Under the pieces are notes generated by a model. The model was not told the DNA's origin. It searched no databases and worked only from the letters and a program-made list of their open reading frames with translations. Below are positions 1 to 5,529 of a DNA stretch of 6,513 bases, piece by piece; within the stretch, counting starts at the first letter, position 1, and every line of letters begins with the position of its first letter. This DNA comes from an uncultured bacterium (GTDB taxonomy: Bacteria; Eisenbacteria; RBG-16-71-46; CAIMUX01). The stretch lies in assembly GCA_946886185.1 (NCBI GenBank), contig CAMPIC010000169.1:1-6513 (forward strand), written 5' to 3'. The position numbers and the translations under genes are program-made.

Positions 1-621
1 CTGGTGGAGGCGATGGCCGCGCTCGAGCGCGCTCCGCGCGCGTTGGTCTCAGCCTCCGCGGTCGGATACTACGGAGATCGCGGCGAGGAACGCCTCACCG
101 AGGCGAGCCCTTCGGGATCGGGGTTCCTCGCGGAGGTCGGCGCTCACTGGGAGCGCGAGGCGTCGCGGGCCGAGTCGTTCGGAGTGCGGACGGTCTGCGT
201 TCGGACCGGGCTGGTGATGGGGGATGACGGCGGAATGCTCGCCCGGCTCAAACCGGTCTTTCGACTCGGTTTGGGAACCACTTTCGGCGACGGCCGGCAA
301 TGGATGCCGTGGGTTCACCGCGACGACGTGACCCGGCTGTACCTGCACGCCGCGACGCAGTCCGATCTGCATGGGCCGCTCAATGCGGTCGCCCCGGGCA
401 TCGTCCGGAATCGGGAGTTCACCCGGATCCTGGCGCGCGTCCTCGGAAGGCCCTCGTTTCTGACGGCACCGACCTTCGTGCTGCGGACCGCGATGGGAGA
501 GATGGCCGAGCTCGTTCTCGGATCGCAGCGCGTCGAGCCGGCGGCGACCCTCGCTTCCGGGTTCCGCTTCGCGCATCCCGAGCTGGAGCCGGCCCTGCGG
601 GAGCTGTTGTCCCGGCGGTGA
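1..621 (+). CDS. TIGR01777-family NAD-dependent epimerase/SDR protein, C-terminal part
   Basis: This is the C-terminal 206 residues of an atypical short-chain dehydrogenase/reductase of the TIGR01777 (YfcH / SDR39U1-like) family. The frame is open from base 1, so the true start and the N-terminal Rossmann fold with its glycine-rich nucleotide loop lie upstream; about 90-100 residues are missing from a usual length near 300. Seen here: the SASAVGYYGD segment (about nt 49-78) carrying the family's Tyr pair, the VRTGLVMGDDGG strand-loop, and GDGRQWMPWVHRDDV, which matches the family's 'W-hydrophobic-H-x-D-D' block. The NAVAP motif follows, and then the conserved C-terminal tail (DUF1731-like: LGRPSFLTAPTF, then SGFRFAHPELEPAL). 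The natural substrate of the family is not established; an oxidoreductase or epimerase using NAD(P) is inferred from the fold. The stop is TGA at 619-621. There is no sign of a frameshift. No neighbour in the window explains its role. Confidence 0.93.
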   Translation: MVEAMAALERAPRALVSASAVGYYGDRGEERLTEASPSGSGFLAEVGAHWEREASRAESFGVRTVCVRTGLVMGDDGGMLARLKPVFRLGLGTTFGDGRQWMPWVHRDDVTRLYLHAATQSDLHGPLNAVAPGIVRNREFTRILARVLGRPSFLTAPTFVLRTAMGEMAELVLGSQRVEPAATLASGFRFAHPELEPALRELLSRR

Positions 622-766
622 AGCGATTGTCGGGCGCACTGCTTCTCGGCCGTGGGGCGCTTGCCAGGGGCGGGGCATCTCGGCGAGAACCACGGCCAGT
701 AACCACCGTTGGAGGGTGTGTAAATGCTGCGCTGGTGAGGTGCTTGCCAGGCGCGCGGCTTCTCGG
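618..766 (+). repeat. three degenerate 32-bp direct repeats
   Basis: Three ungapped 32-base copies lie at 618-649, 652-683 and 735-766. By direct comparison, copies 2 and 3 match at 27 of 32 positions, copies 1 and 3 at 25 of 32, and copies 1 and 2 at 22 of 32. The shared skeleton begins GTG, has a central GCTTGCCAGG (exact in copies 2 and 3) and ends TCTCGG. Copy 1 begins on the last coding bases of the upstream gene and includes its stop codon. Offsets between copies are 34 and 83 bp, so this is not a regular tandem array. Function is unknown; they could be diverged duplications or protein-binding repeats. Confidence 0.5.
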
Positions 767-903
767 TCACGATGGAGGTCCGGGGGAGTCGCCTCGAGAC
801 TTCTTCCTGCAATTCAAGACACCGTTGTCCTGCACCTGGCTTCTTCCCCGGCACATCATCGCGATCCGCGCTACGATGACCCCCGCGGCACAAGGAGGAG
901 CGG
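622..903 (+). other. intergenic region upstream of gnd
   Basis: This 282-bp gap has no convincing gene; the frames crossing it have no start with a ribosome site and no recognisable product. It holds copies 2 and 3 of the 32-bp repeat. It also contains an 8-bp inverted repeat, GGCCGTGG (648-655) with CCACGGCC (690-697), whose 34-nt loop contains a small TCTC-GGC-GAGA hairpin. No T-run follows, so I do not call it a terminator. TACGAT at 872-877 resembles a sigma-70 -10 box, but the bases at the expected -35 position (850-855, GGCACA) match poorly, so the gnd promoter is not resolved. Confidence 0.5.
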
Positions 904-2310
904 ATGCAGAGCGATATCGGGATCATCGGTCTCGGAGTGATGGGTTCCAACCTCGCTCGCAACATCGAGCGCAACGGCTTTTCGGTCGCGGTCTACAACT
1001 ACGAGCCGGAGATGCGCGAGAGCTTCCTCGCGAAGTTCGGCGCCGGGCATGAGTTCCAGGGGGCGGAGACGCTGGCCGCCCTGGTGGAACGGACAGAGCG
1101 CCCGCGCCGCATCCTCATGATGATCAAGGCGGGATCGCCCGTCGACTCGGTGATCGAGCAACTGGAACCGCTCCTCGAGGAGGGAGACATCCTGATCGAC
1201 GGCGGGAACTCCCATTATCCAGACACCGATCGGCGGATCGCCCGGCTCGGAAAGAGCGGCGTTCATTTCGTCGGAATGGGTGTGAGCGGCGGCGAAGAAG
1301 GAGCCTTGAATGGTCCAAGCCTCATGCCGGGCGGGGATCCGCGAATGTATGAGCGGCTTCGTCCCATCCTCGAGAAGATCGCGGCGCAGGTCGACACCGG
1401 TCCGTGCGTCACGTACTGCGGAAAAGGCTCTGCCGGCCACTTCGTCAAGATGGTGCACAACGGCATCGAGTACGGCGACATGCAGCTCATTGCCGAGGCG
1501 TACGATCTGCTCCGTCACGGCATCGGACTGGACCCCGGGCAGATTTCCACCATCTTCGATGAGTGGAATCGGGGCGATCTCCAGTCCTTCCTCATCGAGA
1601 TCACAGCGAGAATCGTGAGCTTTCCGGACGACCGCGGCGGCGAGGGGATACTGCTCGATCAGATCGTCGATGCCGCCGGGCAGAAGGGCACGGGCAAGTT
1701 GACCACCATCACCGCCCTGGAGCTCGGAGTGGCGATTCCGACCATCACCGCGGCGGTGGACGCGCGGGTCCTTTCCTCGATGAAACCTCTGCGGCAGCGG
1801 CTGAGCGGCATGTATCCGGATCGCGGCAAGTCCTTCCGTGGCGATCTCGGCCAAGCGGTGGAGGACGTCCGAGGCGCGCTCTTCGCCTCGAAGATTTGTT
1901 CCTACGCCCAGGGGTTCGACCTCCTCCGCACCGCCAGCGAGGAGATGGGCTACGGCATCCGCCTGGACGAGCTGGCGCGCATCTGGAAGGGCGGGTGCAT
2001 CATCCGCGCCGCGTTCCTGGATCAGATCCGCGCCGGCTACCGCCGAGACCCCAAGTTAGACAACCTCTTGTTGGACAGCCATTTCGCGGCTGAGCTGGCC
2101 TCCCGCGAGGAGGCGTGGAGGCGGGTCGTGGAAAGCGGCGCGGCGCTGGGGCTGCCTACACCGGCGATTTCGGCTTCGCTCGCCTATTTCGACACGCTGC
2201 GCCGCGACCGCGGGCCGGCGAACCTGATCCAGGCGCAACGCGACCTGTTCGGAGCCCATACCTATCAGCGGGTGGACCGGGAGGGGACGTTCCACACCGA
2301 CTGGAACTGA
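904..2310 (+). CDS. gnd: 6-phosphogluconate dehydrogenase, decarboxylating (probably NAD-preferring)
   Basis: This cytosolic enzyme of the oxidative pentose phosphate pathway converts 6-phosphogluconate to ribulose 5-phosphate and CO2 while reducing NAD(P)+. At 468 residues it is the usual length of the long-form family. An N-terminal Rossmann domain has GLGVMG (9-14). KAG (75-77), DGGNS (99-103) and SGGEEGA (128-134) shape the active site. GHFVKMVHNGIEYGDMQ (178-194) supplies the catalytic Lys182 and Glu189, plus His185-Asn186. The all-alpha domain has QKGTGK (260-265), and the tail NLIQAQRDLFGAHTYQR (440-456) carries the Arg446 and His452 that close the active site of the other subunit. The ATG is fixed by a strong AAGGAGG at 892-898, five bases upstream. 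Oddities: the usual NADP-binding 'N-R-S/T' is N32-Y33-E34, the dinucleotide motif is GxGxxG instead of the common GxAxxG, and the very conserved Trp of GTGKWT is Leu266. These suggest a shift towards NAD+ (inference). No zwf or pgl gene is adjacent. Confidence 0.97.
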   Translation: MQSDIGIIGLGVMGSNLARNIERNGFSVAVYNYEPEMRESFLAKFGAGHEFQGAETLAALVERTERPRRILMMIKAGSPVDSVIEQLEPLLEEGDILIDGGNSHYPDTDRRIARLGKSGVHFVGMGVSGGEEGALNGPSLMPGGDPRMYERLRPILEKIAAQVDTGPCVTYCGKGSAGHFVKMVHNGIEYGDMQLIAEAYDLLRHGIGLDPGQISTIFDEWNRGDLQSFLIEITARIVSFPDDRGGEGILLDQIVDAAGQKGTGKLTTITALELGVAIPTITAAVDARVLSSMKPLRQRLSGMYPDRGKSFRGDLGQAVEDVRGALFASKICSYAQGFDLLRTASEEMGYGIRLDELARIWKGGCIIRAAFLDQIRAGYRRDPKLDNLLLDSHFAAELASREEAWRRVVESGAALGLPTPAISASLAYFDTLRRDRGPANLIQAQRDLFGAHTYQRVDREGTFHTDWN

Positions 2311-2333
2311 CGAGCCCGGCGCCCGAGACAGTG

Positions 2334-2370
2334 TGATCCCGATGCGCGAGACGGGCATGATCCCGATGCG
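2334..2370 (+). repeat. 13-bp perfect direct repeat, 24-bp period, after gnd
   Basis: TGATCCCGATGCG occurs at 2334-2346 and exactly again at 2358-2370. The repeats start 24 bp after the gnd stop codon and are followed by a CAACGGTGGGGTCAG stretch and GCGCCGACA (2388-2396). Short repeats close to a TGTCGGCGC...-type end (read on the minus strand) recall the multi-repeat ends of IS21-family elements, but no transposase is present and I cannot confirm this. They could equally be operator half-sites or a chance local duplication. Confidence 0.5.
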
Positions 2371-2473
2371 ACTCAACGGTGGGGTCAGCGCCGACATACT
2401 TAGTCATGCGTACGGGTTACTCGGATCGCGCCGCCTCTGCTGCACCTGGGTCGAGTGCCGAGGAAGTTTCCGG

Positions 2474-2499
2474 CGAACCCTCTCCGGCCCCCTTTCGTA
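2474..2499 (+). promoter_or_regulatory. candidate ECF-type promoter of the sigma operon
   Basis: CGAACC (2474-2479) and CGTA (2496-2499) are separated by exactly 16 bp. Promoters used by many ECF sigma factors have a GAAC-containing -35 and a CGTA- or CGTC-type -10; Bacillus SigW, for example, uses TGAAAC-N16-CGTA. ECF genes often drive their own operon. If real, transcription would start near 2505-2508, just ahead of the hairpin at 2512-2578, giving a leader of about 90 nt. The match is short (4 of 6 at -35), so a chance occurrence in this GC-rich DNA is possible. Confidence 0.33.
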
Positions 2500-2511
2500 G
2501 GTCCGTCCGTG

Positions 2512-2578
2512 TGCGGATCCGATTCGGGCAGAAGCTCCCGGCGGAGTCTGCGGAAGCAGCCGGAACTTCGGATCCGCA
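2512..2578 (+). promoter_or_regulatory. leader hairpin with perfect 11-bp stem before the sigma gene
   Basis: TGCGGATCCGA (2512-2522) is the exact reverse complement of TCGGATCCGCA (2568-2578). The 45-nt interval contains a second stem-loop, CTGC (2548-2551), GGAA tetraloop, GCAG (2556-2559), extended after a one-sided bulge by CCGG (2538-2541) with CCGG (2560-2563). The outer stem ends 16 nt before the sigma ATG and just upstream of the weak ribosome site GGAAAG (2583-2588). Each arm also contains the self-palindrome CGGATCCG, with centres 55 bp apart, so the pair could act as DNA operators instead of RNA structure. No T-run follows, so it is not a standard intrinsic terminator. Confidence 0.5.
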
Positions 2579-2594
2579 AACCGGAAAGCCGACG

Positions 2595-3197
2595 ATGAAG
2601 ACCGACGAAGAGCTGGTCCTCCTCTGCCGCCAGAGGGACGTTCACGCGTGGGAGACGCTCGTGCGGCGTCATCAAACGCGCATGCTCAACATCGCCTACC
2701 AGTTCACGAGCGACTTCACCCGGGCCGAAGATCTTGCCCAGGAGATATTCATCCGTCTCTACGAGAGCCTGGACCACTTCCAGGATGGGCGTCCGTTCAA
2801 AAGCTGGTTCAACAGCCTCGCGCGCAACCTCTGCATCGACCACTACCGCAGGCAGCGCAAGGACCGCAACGTCGTGAGCAAGCCGGTGGATGAGTTTTAT
2901 GACCTCGCGGCGCAAGTCGAGGGCACCGACGAGTCATTGGCGCGCCGCCAACGTCGGGAAACGCTCATGCTCGCGCTCGATCGACTCGGAGAGATCAGCC
3001 GCGAGGCGATCGTCTTGAAGGACTTCCAGGGCATGTCGCACGAGGAGATGGCGGAAATGGCCGGCGTGCCGATCGGGACCATGAAATCCCGAGTGTCGCG
3101 TGCGCGGGCGGAGCTGGGTCGCATCATTCTGAAGTTGGAAAAGGGCTCCCTGGACAATCCACTCTCTTCGAAAGGGGGGAACCATGCAGTGCCGTGA
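2595..3197 (+). CDS. ECF (sigma-70 family, RpoE-like) RNA polymerase sigma factor
   Basis: This 200-residue group IV sigma factor directs RNA polymerase to its own promoter set. Region 2 spans about residues 20-88 and includes AEDLAQEIFIRLYESL (44-59) for core binding and -10 recognition, then FKSWFNSLARNLCIDHYRRQ (68-87). A variable linker of about 35 residues follows. Region 4 (about 124-180) has the helix-turn-helix SHEEMAEMAGVPIGTMKSRV (148-167) that reads the -35 box. The frame is open upstream to 2379 with other possible starts (GTG 2379, ATG 2406), but that extension is Ala/Pro/Ser/Arg-rich and unlike any sigma domain. ATG 2595 puts MKTDEELVLLCRQRD at the normal N-terminus of the family. 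Its ribosome site (GGAAAG, 2583-2588) is weak, which fits controlled translation. The 3' end overlaps the next gene by 14 nt. Its target stress is unknown; the partner gene implies an envelope or redox signal. Confidence 0.95.
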   Translation: MKTDEELVLLCRQRDVHAWETLVRRHQTRMLNIAYQFTSDFTRAEDLAQEIFIRLYESLDHFQDGRPFKSWFNSLARNLCIDHYRRQRKDRNVVSKPVDEFYDLAAQVEGTDESLARRQRRETLMLALDRLGEISREAIVLKDFQGMSHEEMAEMAGVPIGTMKSRVSRARAELGRIILKLEKGSLDNPLSSKGGNHAVP

Positions 3198-4107
3198 GTT
3201 CCTCCGCCATCTGCACGACTACCTTCGCGGTCGGTCTCCGGAACCGCTCTTCGGAGCTCTCGTGGAGCACGAAGCGGAATGCCGCGCGTGCAGCGCGGCC
3301 GCCGCGGAGATGGATGTCGATCCTTCCAGCGCATTCCTCCGGTCTCCATCGGAAGAGAACAACCTGCCCATGCGCGCCATCCTCCGCCGCACGGCGGGGC
3401 GCGATTGCCGCTGGATCGAGCTCCGCATGGCCGAGGCGTTGGAAGAGGATCTCACGAGCGAAGTCGGGCTACTCGTGGCGGACCATCTTCGCGAGTGCGC
3501 CTCCTGCCAAAGGATGCGCGACATGCTGGAGGCGCTGCCCGTCTACTACGCCTCGCTTCCGACGATGCGCCCGAGCGGCGCATTCACCGACGCGGTGCTG
3601 GCGCGGACTTCCGGACGAAGGCCGGCGTTCCTCGACGTGGTGCGCGCGCTGTGGCGGAGACCGGAGGCGATGTGGGAAGCGGCGCTCGCCTGCGCGGTCG
3701 CGGTCATGCTGCTCTTCGGGCAATCGGTGCCCACCGTCGACGAAGTCACCGAACGCGTGCAAGCGGCCTCCCAGGCGACCGGATTGTCGAACTTCGATCC
3801 GCTCCAGGAAGGACCCGAGATCCTGCAGCCGTTGCGCGCGACATTCCTCGCCGGTCGCGACCGGTGGGAGCGTTTCGAAGAGAGCGCGGTCGAGGTTTCC
3901 GAATGGACGCTCCGAGTGGGAACCAGTCTGCGTGAGCGGGATTTGGGCGCGCTCCTGCGGGAGATTCGGCTGGTGCTGGAGCCGTTCGGACTTTATCCAG
4001 GCAACGGTCAGGAGACTGAATCCGTATTGCCCGATGTTCGACGAAACAACGCGGCACCGGCCGGTGCGGACTCGACTCAAACGACGTTTTCAGGAGATGT
4101 ACGATGA
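3184..4107 (+). CDS. membrane anti-sigma factor with two tandem zinc-binding (ZAS/zf-HC2) domains
   Basis: This 307-residue protein probably binds and inhibits the ECF sigma factor encoded just before it. Two zinc-type anti-sigma motifs are visible, each C-x25-H-x3-C-x2-C: Cys3/His29/Cys33/Cys36 and Cys75/His101/Cys105/Cys108. Family members normally carry one. One hydrophobic segment, about residues 163-180 (WEAALACAVAVMLLFG), should span the inner membrane. That leaves both zinc domains in the cytoplasm and about 125 C-terminal residues outside. The C-terminal part is amphipathic and charged with no domain I recognise; it may be the sensor. ATG 3184 follows a GGGGGG-rich ribosome site (3175-3179 region) and overlaps the sigma gene by 14 nt. 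The stop overlaps the next start as ATGA. Zinc ligands can release zinc on thiol oxidation, so redox sensing is possible, but nothing here proves it. Role in sigma control is inferred from motifs and position. Confidence 0.88.
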   Translation: MQCREFLRHLHDYLRGRSPEPLFGALVEHEAECRACSAAAAEMDVDPSSAFLRSPSEENNLPMRAILRRTAGRDCRWIELRMAEALEEDLTSEVGLLVADHLRECASCQRMRDMLEALPVYYASLPTMRPSGAFTDAVLARTSGRRPAFLDVVRALWRRPEAMWEAALACAVAVMLLFGQSVPTVDEVTERVQAASQATGLSNFDPLQEGPEILQPLRATFLAGRDRWERFEESAVEVSEWTLRVGTSLRERDLGALLREIRLVLEPFGLYPGNGQETESVLPDVRRNNAAPAGADSTQTTFSGDVR

Positions 4108-4676
4108 ATCACACAGCCAGTCCCCGCCTGCGCAAGTCCCCCGCGCTGGCTGGATTTCTCTCGATGCTGCCGGGATTGGGCCAAGCCTACGTCGGCTACT
4201 ACGTTTCCGGGTTCATCAACATCATGGTCGTCGGCGCCATCATTTCCTTGCTCGGATCGAACAACGTGCGCGGCGCGGAACCATTCTTGGGCCTCTTCCT
4301 GGCGTTTTTCTGGGTGTTCAACATCATCGACGCGGTGCGAAAGGCGAAACTGTACAACTTGTTCGCGGTCGGAGAGGCGGAATCGCCGGTGCCGACCGAC
4401 AGCCCGCTCCTGGGCGGCATCGCGCTCGTGGTAATCGGACTGCTCCTCACGTTGACGGTGACGTTCGACATCGATCTCGACTGGCTGGAGAACGTATGGC
4501 CGCTCTTCCTCCTCGCGCTTGGGCTCTATCTGCTCTGGAGATATAGGGTCGCCCGCAAGCAGTTGGAGAATGAGCGTACGCCTTCCCTGCGGATGCCTCC
4601 GCCCCCGCCAAGCCGGTTCGATTCATCCCCGCTGGAGCCGGACTCGGAAGAGGGCCGTATCGACCGAGCTGAGTAG
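4104..4676 (+). CDS. small multi-pass membrane protein (TM2-like plus DUF5668/LiaF-like hydrophobic regions)
   Basis: This 190-residue predicted inner-membrane protein is of unknown function. The N-terminal half (about 12-80) has a GFLSMLPGLGQAYVGYYVSG stretch typical of TM2-like or DUF5683-like proteins, followed by hydrophobic segments near 36-52 and 60-77. After a polar linker (88-100) come two more segments near 102-119 and 130-146, separated by a short acidic loop (FDIDLDWLENVWP). That pairing resembles the DUF5668 / LiaI-LiaF transmembrane region. The tail is charged and carries a run of five prolines (165-169). The start overlaps the anti-sigma stop by 4 nt (ATGA), with a CAGGAG ribosome site at 4091-4096, so it is probably co-translated with the regulators. 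LiaF-type proteins take part in cell-envelope stress sensing in Firmicutes. A sensing or effector role here is inference from that likeness and from operon position. Domain names are from memory of motifs, not a search. Confidence 0.75.
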   Translation: MNHTASPRLRKSPALAGFLSMLPGLGQAYVGYYVSGFINIMVVGAIISLLGSNNVRGAEPFLGLFLAFFWVFNIIDAVRKAKLYNLFAVGEAESPVPTDSPLLGGIALVVIGLLLTLTVTFDIDLDWLENVWPLFLLALGLYLLWRYRVARKQLENERTPSLRMPPPPPSRFDSSPLEPDSEEGRIDRAE

Positions 4677-4693
4677 AACGAAGCTCACTCGAG

Positions 4694-5524
4694 TCAGAAG
4701 CTCAGAAGAAGCACTCCCGTCGCCACGATCGCGGCCGCGAGAAGTCGACTGCGGCCGAACGGCTCCCCGAGATGACGAGAGCCCAGCCATGCGGCAATCA
4801 CGACGCTCGTCTCTCGGAGAGCCGCGATCGGCGCGATCGTCCCCTTGCTGTAGGTCCAGATCACCACACCGTAGGCGAGAGCGGCCAGGATGCCTCCCGC
4901 GATCGCCCGGCCTCGGTCCTCGCGGAGGAATGTGATGACGCGCCGGCGGCGGCGCAGCATTGCGAAGAGGAAGAGCGGAATTCCCTCGAGTCCGTTCATC
5001 CAGAGAATGTAGGCGATCGGGTGACCCGACACGCGCACTCCCAGTCCGTCGGAGAGCGTGTAACAGCCGATGAAGAGGCCGGTCACGAGGGCGTAAAGGA
5101 GCGCGCTGCGTGATGCGGCGTGGCCTCCGCTCCGCAGCGCGAGCAAGACGATCCCGGAGCAGAGCACGGCCACTCCGAACCCCTCCTGCCCGGTGAGCCT
5201 TTCGTTGGCCAGCGGCCCCGAGACGAGCGCCACCCAAAGCGGTCCGCTCCCGCGCGCCACCGGATAGACGAGGCTGAGATCTCCTCGGTCGTATGCGCGC
5301 ACCAGCGCGGTGTAATAGCCGATGTGAAAGAGCACGCTCAGCCCGAGCCATCCGAACGAATCCGGATGGGGCCGAGGCGCGAAGGGAATGAGGATCCACG
5401 AAGCCGCGGACCCTGCCCCCGCGATGAATGCGAGCGAGAGCAGCCGGTCGCCGCTCCGCTTGAGGAGCGCGTTCCAGATCGCATGCAGGAACGCGGCCCC
5501 GAGAACGAGGAGAGGAATCGGCAC
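4694..5524 (-). CDS. EamA/DMT-family transporter-like membrane protein
   Basis: This 276-residue inner-membrane protein has about ten hydrophobic segments arranged as two EamA repeats (about 1-130 and 139-276), the normal size for the drug/metabolite transporter superfamily. The first repeat has LHAIWNALLKRSGD (13-26) and the family-like GDLSLVYPVARGSGPLW (81-97). The second has LRETSVVIAAWLGSRHLGEP (236-255) and a final hydrophobic helix ending LLLSF. Members export or import small metabolites, amino acids or drugs; the substrate cannot be told. No ATG fits the N-terminus. GTG at 5524-5522 gives the usual start right before the first helix and leaves 5 nt after the upstream stop. CTG at 5533-5531, overlapping that stop as CTGA, is an alternative. 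There is no clear Shine-Dalgarno, so translation probably depends on coupling to the upstream gene. The frame continues upstream but only as antisense-like Arg-rich sequence inside the neighbour. Confidence 0.87.
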   Translation of the reverse strand: MPIPLLVLGAAFLHAIWNALLKRSGDRLLSLAFIAGAGSAASWILIPFAPRPHPDSFGWLGLSVLFHIGYYTALVRAYDRGDLSLVYPVARGSGPLWVALVSGPLANERLTGQEGFGVAVLCSGIVLLALRSGGHAASRSALLYALVTGLFIGCYTLSDGLGVRVSGHPIAYILWMNGLEGIPLFLFAMLRRRRRVITFLREDRGRAIAGGILAALAYGVVIWTYSKGTIAPIAALRETSVVIAAWLGSRHLGEPFGRSRLLAAAIVATGVLLLSF

Positions 5525-5529
5525 CGGGA

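Noticed and set aside
648..697. Inverted repeat GGCCGTGG/CCACGGCC as terminator of the first gene
   Set aside because: The loop is 34 nt and no T-run follows. It is noted only as possible structure in the intergenic region.
871..1854. A 327-codon minus-strand frame antisense to gnd
   Set aside because: Codon pattern is the mirror of gnd third-position GC bias; no ribosome site or recognisable product, and gnd itself is unambiguous.
2562..2568. GGAACTT as an ECF -35 element of the sigma gene
   Set aside because: The sequence matches well, but no CGTA/CGTC-like -10 lies 16-17 bp downstream, and the start would fall at the ATG itself.
2379..2594. N-terminal extension of the sigma factor from GTG 2379 or ATG 2406
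   Set aside because: The extra 63-72 residues are low-complexity Ala/Pro/Ser/Arg sequence, unlike any sigma domain, and the ECF family starts at about MKTDEELV. The segment also holds the promoter and hairpin candidates.
3194..4546. A 450-codon open frame on the plus strand overlapping the anti-sigma and membrane-protein genes
   Set aside because: The product is Arg/Ser/Ala/Pro-rich with no domain, and it shadows two frames with clear motifs. Long spurious frames are expected in DNA this GC-rich.
4680..4704. ACTCGAGT palindrome (4687-4694) flanked by GAAGCTCA repeats between the convergent genes, considered as a bidirectional terminator
   Set aside because: The stem is only 4 bp with no loop and there is no T-run on either strand, so no terminator can be supported.
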